Source: Rhodopirellula baltica (GTDB taxonomy: Bacteria; Planctomycetota; Planctomycetia; Pirellulales; Pirellulaceae). From it: a stretch of DNA of 64,000 nt. The stretch lies in contig PPHI01000057.1 of NCBI GenBank assembly GCA_002901265.1, positions 1-64,000 of the forward strand. The letters run 5' to 3'. Within the stretch, counting starts at the first letter, position 1; every line of letters begins with the position of its first letter. Shown here in pieces: positions 17,838-27,680 of this stretch. Both the position numbers and the translations under genes were made by a program. Under the pieces are notes generated by a model. The model saw nothing but the letters and a program-made list of their open reading frames with translations, searched no databases and was not told where the DNA came from.

Positions 17838-18890
17838 ATGTCGAAAAGAAAAAAGACAACGACTACCACGTCAACAAAACGACGCCGCGAGCGGCCGACA
17901 AACAGTGACCCCGTCCGCACCGGTGCAGCGAACGACTCAAGCGCCGCCCGTCCCGCTTCTGCTCGCTCCAACGCGGAAGAAGACAATCTCTACGAAGTCG
18001 CTGGACCGGCCAACTGGCCCGCAAAAGTTTGGGCGCTCCTTGCAGTCGCCGCTGTGATGCTCGTCTACACCTATTGGCCAACACTTATTTGGGTGGTGGA
18101 CAACTGGCAGAACGAGCCGGACTATGGACACGGTTGGTTTGTTCTGCCGCTGGCAATTTATTTGTGCTACCAGCGTGCCGACAAATTCCCGGGTGTGGCG
18201 GCCAACGCGAGCTGGGGCGGACTCAGCTTGATCGCGTTTGCTTTCGCGATGCGAGTCGCCAGCCGAATGGCTTACGCAGACTTCTTCGACGCTTACTCGA
18301 TTATTCCTGCGACTGCTGGCGCGGTTTGGTGCTTGCTTGGCTTACGTGCGATGTTTTGGTCTCTGCCGGCGATCGGATTTTTGTTTTTTGCGATCCCATT
18401 GCCGTACCAGATGGAAAGTGGCCTGAGCTGGCAATTGCAGGGCGTGGCGACGGAACTCAGCACCTTTATGCTGCGTGCGATTGGATTGCCGGCCGTATCC
18501 GAAGCACACGTGGTTTGGATTGGCGACGAACAGCTGATGGTTGAAGAAGCCTGCAGTGGCCTGCGAATTTTTGTAGGAATGGCGGCATGTGCGTACTTTT
18601 GGGCGGTTTTGAATGACCGGCACTGGTCCGACCGAATGGTGCTGATCGTGGCCGCACTCCCGCTGGCCATTTTTGTCAACGCACTGCGAATCGTTGTGAT
18701 TGGTGTGTTCTATCAATGGATCGATTCATCCACTGGCCAACACATGATCCATGACCTTTCTGGCTACCTGATGATTGCTGCGTCATTCGCACTGCTTGGA
18801 GCAATCGCGGCCTACTGGCGTCAGGTTTACAGAAAAGTTCCGGTCATGACCGCAAGAGATACTTTGCGTGGATCTCTAGGACATTCCTGA
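17838..18890 (+). CDS. Exosortase (transpeptidase-like sorting enzyme)
   Basis: 350 residues from the ATG at 17838. A basic, Thr/Lys/Arg-rich cytoplasmic head (1-60) precedes about eight membrane helices. The catalytic set is intact: C239 in EEACSGLRIF, R284 in FVNALRIVV and H305 in IHDLSGYLM. YGHGWFVLPLAIYL near the second helix is also typical. Exosortases cut C-terminal PEP-CTERM-like tags of exported proteins in the inner membrane and probably hand them to a glycolipid or polysaccharide. A planctomycete subclass exists, but I cannot assign the subclass by eye. No substrate protein with a recognisable sorting tag is found in the window. A basic head this long is unusual. Confidence 0.93.
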   Translation: MSKRKKTTTTTSTKRRRERPTNSDPVRTGAANDSSAARPASARSNAEEDNLYEVAGPANWPAKVWALLAVAAVMLVYTYWPTLIWVVDNWQNEPDYGHGWFVLPLAIYLCYQRADKFPGVAANASWGGLSLIAFAFAMRVASRMAYADFFDAYSIIPATAGAVWCLLGLRAMFWSLPAIGFLFFAIPLPYQMESGLSWQLQGVATELSTFMLRAIGLPAVSEAHVVWIGDEQLMVEEACSGLRIFVGMAACAYFWAVLNDRHWSDRMVLIVAALPLAIFVNALRIVVIGVFYQWIDSSTGQHMIHDLSGYLMIAASFALLGAIAAYWRQVYRKVPVMTARDTLRGSLGHS

Positions 18891-19294
18891 AAAATCCAAA
18901 GGACGGCCTAGAAACCCTCCATAGGCTGGGTAACATATCCAGAAATCTGTGCGGGGCCATTCAAGGGAAAACGCGTAGGAGGTCTGACAGCGCGATCACG
19001 CGGATAATGCAGATCTTCAACTCGCGAACACTTAACTTGAATCGAAATTGTTTATCAGTTTCGAGTGTATTGGTAACTAGTTTAATCGTTAGGCATGGTG
19101 GTGAGGTTTAATCGCTCGGTGGGCAACTCGAGCGTTCCCTCGATTGTTGGGCGCGACGCCGATTATTTGGCTCGTCGCTAGGAACAATGGAACTTCACGA
19201 CGTGATGTGAATCGGAATTAACAAGCTTTACCCCGACAATTCGACATCGTTGCCTTCGTTGTCGATCACCCCGGCGTTTCGCAGATACTGAAGA
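18891..19294. other. 404-nt intergenic region before the tyrosine autokinase gene
   Basis: No gene is supported here. A 9-bp direct repeat GTTTAATCG occurs at 19080-19088 and 19106-19114 (26 bp apart), which could be an operator for the downstream EPS operon. No clear sigma-70 or sigma-54 promoter and no riboswitch core was recognised. Confidence 0.45.
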
Positions 19295-21649
19295 ATGCAA
19301 CAACACACCCCGCGACAGCATCAGGGCGCACCGTATCACTTCAATGGGCCATCTTCCGGACCTGATTCCGGTGGCTTTGATCCGTGGCTGATCTGGGTCA
19401 CATTCCGCCGTTGTTGGCACTGGGCAGTTCCTGCCGGTCTCGTGCTCGGCTCGATTGCCGCCTTTGGTGTCCTGAGTACATTTGAGCCTCAGTTCGAAGC
19501 GGGATATCGCCTTGAAGCCAACAAGGATTGGTTGCTTGACCGCGGTGTGATGCCCACCCCAGACGATTTGGCAAAGTCGGAAGGCCCCATCATTGCGAGT
19601 CCGATCGTGCTATCCAGCATTCTCGCTAATGACACGCTCCATCAGTTCTCGCTTGCCGACCCCGAATCACGCGAACAGCACCTCAAGCAGCGATTGAAAA
19701 TCCACGGTGGCGGAACGAAATCGACGATGGTGGTCACGTACACCGATGCGGACAAGAATTTCTCCGCAGAAGTTTGCAATGCGATCGTTGGCGCGTACCT
19801 GCAGAAGCGTGACGAATACGACAATTTGCGAATCTCGCGTCTGGTCCAATACCTCGGTCGCCAAATCGACGAACTGAAACGACGCGTGGAAGAGCAAAAA
19901 GAAGCGGTTGCGAAATTTGCACGGGAAGCTTCTGGCGCCGCTCCCGGTGAACGAGTCGCGGAAATCGAATCTGCCGAATCTTTCTTGTTGATCGAAAAGT
20001 TGCGATCACAGATTTCCAACTTGGAGATCCAACTAGCGATGATCGATGCCGGGGTCAGCATCCGCAACCCATCGGCAGATGACAATATCGATGATCTGCC
20101 GATGACGCATTTCGTTCCTCCGTACATCCCAGTCGTCAAAGGAAAGATTGACGATTCCGACGTGCAAGACTTCATCGAGAAAGACGAAAGTGTCAAGTTG
20201 GCGAACGAACGCTATGAGCGACATCGCCGCGAAGTCGTCAACCTGGAAGTCGCGGAGGGCTGGCGCCGCGCCCAAGCCTATTACGCAGATCAACAGAAAC
20301 TGCGTGATGAGTGGAAGACGAAGCTTGATGAAGCCCGTGCAGAAGCATCAGCTCGCGCCATCTCGGTACTGAACGCGGACCTTGAAGCCGACTATCAACA
20401 ACGCCTGCGCGAACGTGATGACGAAATCGAACGCCAGCGCAAAGAGTTCGCCGATTTGGCCGACATCAAACAAGCGGAACTGGCCCGTCGCGCGGATTAC
20501 ATGTCTGAGCACGAAGCGGAAAATCTCAAGCAGGGCCGCGAGCGACTTGAACGCCAACTCGCCGTTTTGCAAAAACAATACGACGCGGAAGCCGACCGTC
20601 TGCGCAAACGCGACAACAACAATGTTGCGTTGGAATTCGCGAAGACCGACCTGCAACAATCGCGTGCGATGCTGCAAAAGGTCACCGAGCGTTTGGATTC
20701 GATCCAGCTTGAGAGCCAACGGGGAAGCTCGGTGATCTCAGTTGCCAAGGCGACCCCGCCGACGCGCCCGGTCGAAGACATGCCCTTTAAGAAAATGCTT
20801 GCCGCCGGCGGCGCCGGATTCTTTGTGCCTTTCCTTCTCGGACTGCTCTGGGAATTCCGTGTCAAACGGATCACCGATAGCCATGAACTCGAACGCAGCC
20901 AAATGCTCGCCCCAGTCATCGGTGAGCTCGCTCGAGCCCCGAGTGCAACGGGCAGCCGCAATTCGAAAGGCCGCCGCGTCTTTGAGGAAAGTGTTGACAG
21001 CCTGAGAGCCAACCTTGCACTTTCGAAAGACACCAGAGATGCCAGAACGTTTGCGATCGTCAGTTCAATGTCTGGAGAAGGCAAGAGCACCGCTGTTTCC
21101 CAACTCGCCATCTCCTTGGCGAAAGCGAGCGGAAAAACGGTTTTGATTATTGACGCTGATATGCGATGTCCTGACCAACACGATGTCTTCGGATTGCCAC
21201 TCGAACCGGGGCTCAATGAAGTCCTCCGTGAAGTCGTTCCGTTCGAACAAGCGATCAACAAGGAGCTTGGCGACTTGGTCCATGTCTTGCCTGCAGGACG
21301 ACTGAAAGCCAGCCCCCACCGTCTGCTTTCCACCAGTTCGATGCGAGACTTGCTTGATCAAGCGTTGGAAAAATACGAATACGTGATTGTCGATACCGCT
21401 CCGGTCCTGTCGGCCGGAGAGTCACTCGCCGTTGCATCGGCAGTCGACTCGACCTTGGTTTGTGTGATGCGAGACTTAACACGAATGGACAGTGTTGTTC
21501 GCACGACACATCGCCTGGAAGCATCGGGCGCCAACGTCGTCGGAACAATTTTCAGCGGAGTATCGCATCGTCAATACGCGTATCGCTACGGAGACTATCG
21601 ATACAGCGACTACACCGACTTGCTTCCCGCCGGAAGCAATGCCGAATAG
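19295..21649 (+). CDS. Wzc/GumC-like polysaccharide chain-length protein fused to bacterial tyrosine autokinase
   Basis: 784 residues. After a Pro/Gly-rich head, the first membrane helix (about 42-62) begins the Wzz domain. A very long charged coiled coil fills about 170-480, and the second helix (AAGGAGFFVPFLLGLLW) lies near 502-520. The C-terminal BY-kinase has Walker A MSGEGKST (about 592-599), Walker A' VLIIDADMR (about 616-625), Walker B YVIVDTAPV (about 695-703) and a terminal Tyr cluster (YAYRYGDYRYSDY, about 763-775) for autophosphorylation. It controls polymerisation and export in Wzy-type pathways. Regulator and kinase are fused, as in proteobacterial Wzc. The outer-membrane partner (Wza) is not encoded in the window. 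Confidence 0.94.
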   Translation: MQQHTPRQHQGAPYHFNGPSSGPDSGGFDPWLIWVTFRRCWHWAVPAGLVLGSIAAFGVLSTFEPQFEAGYRLEANKDWLLDRGVMPTPDDLAKSEGPIIASPIVLSSILANDTLHQFSLADPESREQHLKQRLKIHGGGTKSTMVVTYTDADKNFSAEVCNAIVGAYLQKRDEYDNLRISRLVQYLGRQIDELKRRVEEQKEAVAKFAREASGAAPGERVAEIESAESFLLIEKLRSQISNLEIQLAMIDAGVSIRNPSADDNIDDLPMTHFVPPYIPVVKGKIDDSDVQDFIEKDESVKLANERYERHRREVVNLEVAEGWRRAQAYYADQQKLRDEWKTKLDEARAEASARAISVLNADLEADYQQRLRERDDEIERQRKEFADLADIKQAELARRADYMSEHEAENLKQGRERLERQLAVLQKQYDAEADRLRKRDNNNVALEFAKTDLQQSRAMLQKVTERLDSIQLESQRGSSVISVAKATPPTRPVEDMPFKKMLAAGGAGFFVPFLLGLLWEFRVKRITDSHELERSQMLAPVIGELARAPSATGSRNSKGRRVFEESVDSLRANLALSKDTRDARTFAIVSSMSGEGKSTAVSQLAISLAKASGKTVLIIDADMRCPDQHDVFGLPLEPGLNEVLREVVPFEQAINKELGDLVHVLPAGRLKASPHRLLSTSSMRDLLDQALEKYEYVIVDTAPVLSAGESLAVASAVDSTLVCVMRDLTRMDSVVRTTHRLEASGANVVGTIFSGVSHRQYAYRYGDYRYSDYTDLLPAGSNAE

Positions 21650-21713
21650 TCGTCCGAGACGACAATCACCTGAAACTGCCCACTTCCTGCATAGCTAAAT
21701 CACGTTGCCCGAT

Positions 21714-24700
21714 ATGCCCCTCAACCGTTCAGATTTGGATCACGAACGAACTGGCGCCGAGAGCTCGGTCGACCAAGACAGCTCGACCGGATCCTCTGTT
21801 CACGCTGCGGTTGCCGAACCTGACTCCGCATCGACAGATTCGAGGGATGCGACCGGCCAGTCCGAAGTGATTTCGGCCTCGCATGCCGAAAAGCTGCATG
21901 AACGGCGATACAAGTGGATCGTCGATTACCGCATGCTTGGCTGGGGTGCAGCGGCAGTCGCTGGAGTCTTCATTCTCGCGGCGGCATCCTATGCGTTTAA
22001 CTCCCGACGCGCGGCAACAACGTTCCTAAGTCGTGCAGATCAAGCAGCCGCCGATGGAAATCCAGCAGAGGAAGTACGTTGGCTGCAAAATTACCTGTTG
22101 CTTCACCCCGAAGATGATGCCAGGTTGCTCCGATCGGCAATTGCGGCTGACGTTGCTGCCGAACAGGCGACTCGTGAAAACATCGGAAAACGGGTCATGG
22201 TTGCCCGGAAGCGACTCGCCCTCGCCTTGTCCGGTCTTAGCCGAAAAGTCAAAGCGACCAATGGCCAAGACGAAGAACTGGTTGCTGAATGCAATGACGT
22301 CCGCAAGCGATACATCAACCGCCTCCTGCAAAGTGGCGGATACTCGCTAGCTGACGCGCGTGATCAGGTGATCGAACTCGATGCGAATAAAAACGATCCG
22401 AAAGCGCACTACTGGATGGCTTGTGCGATCGCAAGCATGGTGGAAACCAGCCGCTACAGACAGCCCGACATTGGGAAACTGGTTAAAGATGACTCCGAGT
22501 ATTACCTGTGGTTGTCGCAGCAACTCCCTGGGGAAATCGTCACCAAAGCACTGACGCTAAATCCAGGCGATCTGGAACTCGCGTCACACCTATACACACT
22601 ACTTTCTGAATCGCCCGAAGCGTTCGGCGTCGTTTTGGCCAATGAAGACCGCGACGTCTTTCAGAATACCTTGGATGCGATTCGGCGAACCGACGAACAA
22701 CATTTCGAGATTATTGACCAAGTTCGGGTTGAGCTCGAAAACCAAGAGAACTCGCGGGCGAAACTGCTGCTGTTCAACTACCTCGTCAACGTCGGGCAGA
22801 TCGAACAGGCCCGCAATGTGTTGATGCATGCTGCCGCGAAAGCGTCGCAAAGACTTTCCGAACTTGAAATCGCCGCCGCTGCAGACGCTTCCAATGATGA
22901 AGGTCAAAACATTGACGAAGACCGTATGAAGCGAGCTGCAAAGCTCTCGCCGGAAGCCGAAGCCAGCGTGATGGACTATCTTTGCGTGTTGCAAGCCGTT
23001 GGTTTCACCGCAAATCAAATCTATGCGAACGGTGGGAGCAACGGTTTTGAAGACCAACTGACTGCTGCCCGTACTTGGTTGGAACAACTGCGTGGCCTTG
23101 GCATCTATACAGTCCCTGTATCGTCCGATGCCGTAAAACGCGTTTACCTTGTTTCGGGACAGCTTGAACAAGCAGACCGGCAAATCGATAAAGCTGTCGA
23201 GTTTTGGCGAGCCGGTCTGAAAGTGGTCAGCGAAGACAACCTCGACCTATTCGGTAGTGTCGCTTGGGGACTCGCATCACAAGCATTGACGGCACGCTTG
23301 GATGATCCAAGCGTCGAAAAAAGCGACGAGCTGGAAGACCGAAAGAGCGCGGCGACAAAAGCCATCCAAGAATTCTCCACATCGATTGTTGGCAAAGAAC
23401 GCCTGCTCAATCGAATGACGAGTGACGAACTTGGTGCCATCGGACGTGCAGAAGCGGTCGAGACAATCCGCAATGCCAAGTGGAAATGCAGAGTTGCGAA
23501 AGCGACATTGCTGTCTGCGGACGCCCCCAACGACGAGAATGACCGGCAGATCATCCAATTGCTGACCGGTGCCGCAGTCAAGGATTCGCCCCTTGCAGTC
23601 GCTTCACAAATGCTCGTCGGAAACCTGGTCGATCGTGAAACGACCGTGGAACCACAGGTCAGACAAGCAGGAATCGAACTTCTCGCATCTGCTTACCAAC
23701 GTCGCGAAGCGTGGGACCTCGTCGGCGCATTGTTGGCCCAAGCAGCTGAGATCTTCGGTGGGAATCCCGCGCTTGCACAATCGCTGATCCAACAGAGTGG
23801 TGAAGCCTGGACTCGTGCCGGCAACCGTATGCAAGCGGCACAACAGTATCAACGAATCCAGAATTCAGTTGACCCTCGCGTCCGTCTGTTGGCACTTGAG
23901 GCAGAATTCACCTACCAACTTCGCCTGTTGCCTGAACAACGCGAAATCGCATTGCTTCGCGCTAGCCTGGATGATCTGGAAAAGTATTTTGACTCAACTG
24001 AGGAGCAGACCGACAATCCGGCCCTTAAAGACCTCTCCGCAGAACGGCTTCAACTTCGCGTCCTAAGAGCCCAGCTCCCTCCAGTTGGCGTTGCCGCGAT
24101 CGATCACCTCCAGTCAGTCGATCTGGCAAACGAAATCCTGAAGCTGGCAGAGGAACACCCAGACAACAAACAGCTTAAGCGGTATGCGATCGAACGATTC
24201 GCTGCCGCGGGGGAAATCGACAAAGCTCAAGAATTGGTGGCGTCGATCGTCGATGATCCAGAAGTCTCTGACGGCGAAAAAGCAGTTATGCGAGCTCGTG
24301 TTCTCGCGGAAATGGGAAAAAACGCGGAGGCGGCCAAAGTCCTGATTGAATTGCTCAAAGATGGTTCACCTCATGACCCGTTAATTGCCCGGTATGCTTC
24401 GGAATTAGCTCTGCGAGGACGCGATTTTGTGCTCGCAGAAGAAGCACTAAAAACTGTCTCCGATGAGCGACTCACGCCTTCGTTGATCTACAACCTCTAT
24501 CAAATCGCGGTGGCTTCCGAAGACGACGAAAAAGCCAAGTCCTATCTCGCGGAACTGAAACGCCACGAGCGATACGACCCCAGTGCAATTCAAGACACCA
24601 CGGCGGTCTATTCGCTACTGATTGAAACGAAATCGACGATCGAAACCCTGCTTGACCGCCAACAAGGAATTGAACGCGACGACAGAACACTTGCAGAAGT

Positions 24701-26963
24701 CCGCAATAAAATCACAAGGCTGCAATCACTACGGCCAAACTGGGGTGAAGCCGTTGGACTTCGCGGCTGGGTTTCATTTGCTCAAGGCAACTTCAAGACC
24801 GCAATCAATCAATTGCGTTCCGGAATCAACGCAGGCGACCAAAGAATGCGAACACGCCAAATGCTGTGGCGAGCGTTGATGGAAGAAGGGCAATACGATG
24901 AAGCAGAGCGAGAGATCCGCTTAGCCAGTTTTGCTACGCGGACTGATGTCGACCCCTACGACGAAGTCTCAAACCAGATTGCGATCGAAAACGAGAAGTT
25001 TGAACAGGCTTTACAAGCATCTAAGAAAGTCGCAGAAGAAAATCCAAGCGATCCCTACGCGTGGCTGACGTATGCCAAATTTGTCAACGTTATCCGCGAA
25101 AAGCTACAAGGATCGGATAATGCAGAGATGTCACAGGACGTCACCGAACTGCTAAAGACCGCGCAAGATGCAATCGCACATGCCGAATCGATTGCCAAAA
25201 CTGAAAAAGAGAAATACGCAGTCGAATCAACTCGCGTTGGCCTGGTCATAGCGATCAAAAACCAAGCTGAACTCTCAGCGGAACTTGATCGAATTGCGAA
25301 CCTTTCGATCGCAGAAAATCAAAGGTTACAACTGGAAGCTAGAGTCCTGGTCGCACTTGATCGAATTGATGACGCGATCGCAAAACTGAGACAAGCAAAC
25401 GAACTTGAGCAAAACTTGAATGTCCAACGGATGCTCGCTCAATTGCTTCGAACCAGTGGAAAGCACGACGAGTCGATCAAAATCTGGCGTCAAGCCTTGG
25501 CGAATGACCGCAATAACCCAATCATTCGCACTCAGCTGGCAACGACAATTGTGAGTAGCGGCAAGGACATTGATTGGGACGAAATCGCTACCCTGCTTAA
25601 CGACCAAAGGAACGCGACCGAGCAAAACCGTTTGGTTTACGCAATGCTGTTGATGTCCAAGGGGGATTTCTTCCAACGTCAGGAGGCAATTCGGCAACTT
25701 CGACTTCTTTCGGGAAGTAGCACCGAAGTTGGCACGGAAGCTGCTCGCATGCAGGCTGCACTTCTGATCGACCTGGTCGAGAACTCAAACAAACTGCCTG
25801 ACGAACAACGAGGCCAGCTCGACTTGGAACAAATGAAAAGCGAAGCGAGACAAATTCTTCAACGACTCTCCAGCCGGGATAACGCAGGTCTCACCGACCG
25901 ACGGAATTACGCCGTCTTTTTGCTGCGTAGTGGCGAACCGGAAGATTTGCAGATCGCTAGCGAGATCATCGAACAGATGAAGCGGGATCCGGACGCGGCT
26001 CTGGAAGTGCTCCGATTGTCGATCCTCCTTTCAAATGCAAGCAAGAGCAGCGATCAATTGCCGATGGTGGTCCAGGACTGGGCTCAGAATGTCGCTGGTG
26101 AAGGCGACCGTGTGGATATTGTCGCTGGTGAAGCGTTAATGAGATCGGGTTATGTTCGCGAAGGTCTTACCTGGTTTAAGAAGGCCTACGCGGAAGACGA
26201 ATCGACCTACGGCAACTATATCGTTGCCCTTTCGATTGCGAACCAGTACGACGAGGCGGCAAAGATCGCCGCAGAGCAATTCGAAAAATCTCCAACACCT
26301 TTGAAAGCAGTCTTACTCGTCGAAGCATTGCTCTCACTCGACCCAAATATCCTTTTGCCCCGCTACCAGCAAATCTTCGATCAAGCAGAAGCAGACTACG
26401 GAACGAATCCTGCTGTGCTGGAGAGCCTCGGCACCTGGGCGATGCAGAAACGCAAGTTTGAACGGGCAATCGCACTCTATTTGAAAGCGATTGAACAAGA
26501 TCCGCGTCGTCCACGCGCGCTGAATAACCTGGCGATGGTTTTCGCGGAAACACCGGGACGTGCCAAAGAGGGTCTCCAGTGGATCAACCAAGCAATTATG
26601 ATCGCTGGTGACAAAGCGGAACTACTTGATACGAAAGGAACGGTGCTGTTGCGAAGCTCACGTCCCGTCGAAGCTGTAGAAGTATTCAAGCAGGCGATCA
26701 GACAAAGCAAAGATCCACGCTACATGTTCCACCTTGTTGAAGCGCTCGTGGAACTTGGAAAAGAGAGCCAAGCGGAGTTTGTCTGGGGAAAAATCGACTT
26801 TTCCAAGATAGACAACAAAGCTTTAACGCAATCGGAACGCCAATCGATGCGAGAACTGCATAAGCGATTTGGTACAAAATCAACCGTTCCTGATGAGTCA
26901 GCGAGCACAATGATTGATTTTAACCGTTACACCGAGAGGGTCGAGTTTATCGCGACGAACTAG
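21714..26963 (+). CDS. Giant TPR-repeat protein of the exosortase/EPS locus
   Basis: 1749 residues from the ATG at 21714 (a TTG at 21705 is also possible). A polar cytoplasmic head of ~70 residues is followed by one membrane helix (WGAAAVAGVFILAAASYAF), then roughly 1650 residues of helical, Glu/Ala-rich text. Several segments fit tetratricopeptide repeats, for example FVLAEEALKTV, GNFKTAINQLRSGINAGD, RKFERAIALYLKAIEQDPR and RPVEAVEVFKQAIRQSKD. TPR proteins accompany PEP-CTERM/exosortase loci (PrsT-like), but about 900 residues is usual; this is nearly double. It is inferred to be a periplasm-facing scaffold that spans the envelope together with the Wzc-type protein just upstream. Confidence 0.85.
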   Translation: MPLNRSDLDHERTGAESSVDQDSSTGSSVHAAVAEPDSASTDSRDATGQSEVISASHAEKLHERRYKWIVDYRMLGWGAAAVAGVFILAAASYAFNSRRAATTFLSRADQAAADGNPAEEVRWLQNYLLLHPEDDARLLRSAIAADVAAEQATRENIGKRVMVARKRLALALSGLSRKVKATNGQDEELVAECNDVRKRYINRLLQSGGYSLADARDQVIELDANKNDPKAHYWMACAIASMVETSRYRQPDIGKLVKDDSEYYLWLSQQLPGEIVTKALTLNPGDLELASHLYTLLSESPEAFGVVLANEDRDVFQNTLDAIRRTDEQHFEIIDQVRVELENQENSRAKLLLFNYLVNVGQIEQARNVLMHAAAKASQRLSELEIAAAADASNDEGQNIDEDRMKRAAKLSPEAEASVMDYLCVLQAVGFTANQIYANGGSNGFEDQLTAARTWLEQLRGLGIYTVPVSSDAVKRVYLVSGQLEQADRQIDKAVEFWRAGLKVVSEDNLDLFGSVAWGLASQALTARLDDPSVEKSDELEDRKSAATKAIQEFSTSIVGKERLLNRMTSDELGAIGRAEAVETIRNAKWKCRVAKATLLSADAPNDENDRQIIQLLTGAAVKDSPLAVASQMLVGNLVDRETTVEPQVRQAGIELLASAYQRREAWDLVGALLAQAAEIFGGNPALAQSLIQQSGEAWTRAGNRMQAAQQYQRIQNSVDPRVRLLALEAEFTYQLRLLPEQREIALLRASLDDLEKYFDSTEEQTDNPALKDLSAERLQLRVLRAQLPPVGVAAIDHLQSVDLANEILKLAEEHPDNKQLKRYAIERFAAAGEIDKAQELVASIVDDPEVSDGEKAVMRARVLAEMGKNAEAAKVLIELLKDGSPHDPLIARYASELALRGRDFVLAEEALKTVSDERLTPSLIYNLYQIAVASEDDEKAKSYLAELKRHERYDPSAIQDTTAVYSLLIETKSTIETLLDRQQGIERDDRTLAEVRNKITRLQSLRPNWGEAVGLRGWVSFAQGNFKTAINQLRSGINAGDQRMRTRQMLWRALMEEGQYDEAEREIRLASFATRTDVDPYDEVSNQIAIENEKFEQALQASKKVAEENPSDPYAWLTYAKFVNVIREKLQGSDNAEMSQDVTELLKTAQDAIAHAESIAKTEKEKYAVESTRVGLVIAIKNQAELSAELDRIANLSIAENQRLQLEARVLVALDRIDDAIAKLRQANELEQNLNVQRMLAQLLRTSGKHDESIKIWRQALANDRNNPIIRTQLATTIVSSGKDIDWDEIATLLNDQRNATEQNRLVYAMLLMSKGDFFQRQEAIRQLRLLSGSSTEVGTEAARMQAALLIDLVENSNKLPDEQRGQLDLEQMKSEARQILQRLSSRDNAGLTDRRNYAVFLLRSGEPEDLQIASEIIEQMKRDPDAALEVLRLSILLSNASKSSDQLPMVVQDWAQNVAGEGDRVDIVAGEALMRSGYVREGLTWFKKAYAEDESTYGNYIVALSIANQYDEAAKIAAEQFEKSPTPLKAVLLVEALLSLDPNILLPRYQQIFDQAEADYGTNPAVLESLGTWAMQKRKFERAIALYLKAIEQDPRRPRALNNLAMVFAETPGRAKEGLQWINQAIMIAGDKAELLDTKGTVLLRSSRPVEAVEVFKQAIRQSKDPRYMFHLVEALVELGKESQAEFVWGKIDFSKIDNKALTQSERQSMRELHKRFGTKSTVPDESASTMIDFNRYTERVEFIATN

Positions 26964-27034
26964 CACCGTGGCGAACTTACGACCAACTTCAACCTCCGTC
27001 CTTCCCATCACCGCCTCCCTCAGTCCCGTAAAGT

Positions 27035-27670
27035 ATGCGTCCTTCGTTTCAGTCCCGACAAACGGTTATCGCCGTCTTGCTCTCCTTGACGCTCCTATCA
27101 GGTGTCGTCCACGGATATCTGGACGGACGGTGGGTAAGCATGGACGAGCGACAAGGGCAAGCGGATTTACTTTCCGAAATTCCAACTGAGTTTGGCGATT
27201 GGAAGTTAACCACCGAAAAGCCTCTCGCTGAGAATGCACAACGACAGCTACGTTGCTATGGTTCAACAACTCGCGTTTATCAAAACCTGAACACCGGTGA
27301 CAGCGTCACAGTCGCGGTGCTATTCGGTCCCCGGGGACCGATTGCGGTTCACACACCCGATGTTTGCTATGTTTCGCAGGGAACCAAACCTGCGGCGCCA
27401 AGATCGGTTCGCTCATTCAATACCGATGCGGGGCAACATCGGCTCTGGACGATCGATTTCAAGCAGAACGGTGAAACGAACCCTTCCCTCAACGTGCTGT
27501 ACGGTTGGTCGAGTGGAGGTGATTTTGAAGCGGCGGACAACCCACGATTCTGGCTGACAGATGACCTCTTCAAGATTCAAGTGGCCGGACCAATCACCGG
27601 CACCGCAGTGAAGCCTACTGAAGCGTTTCTGAAAGCGTTTTTGCCCCACCTAGAGAAACTCATTCAATAA
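27035..27670 (+). CDS. epsI: EpsI-family exosortase-associated protein
   Basis: 211 residues with an N-terminal signal/anchor helix (TVIAVLLSLTLLSGVVHGYL). The body has the EpsI features: IPTEFGDWKLT, an RCYGSTTRVYQN strand, VAVLFGPRGPIAVHTPDVCY with H106 and C111, and FWLTDDLFKIQV. EpsI proteins occur beside or fused to exosortases and are required for EPS in methanol-grown bacteria; the biochemical role is unknown. It starts 71 nt after the TPR gene and ends 10 nt before the sugar transferase, so it is in the same transcription unit. Confidence 0.9.
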   Translation: MRPSFQSRQTVIAVLLSLTLLSGVVHGYLDGRWVSMDERQGQADLLSEIPTEFGDWKLTTEKPLAENAQRQLRCYGSTTRVYQNLNTGDSVTVAVLFGPRGPIAVHTPDVCYVSQGTKPAAPRSVRSFNTDAGQHRLWTIDFKQNGETNPSLNVLYGWSSGGDFEAADNPRFWLTDDLFKIQVAGPITGTAVKPTEAFLKAFLPHLEKLIQ

Positions 27671-27680
27671 AGGAATAGTC

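Noticed and set aside
19178-19420. Minus-strand frame over the start of the tyrosine kinase gene
   Set aside because: It lies opposite a well-supported gene and its protein is Arg/Cys-rich out-of-frame text.
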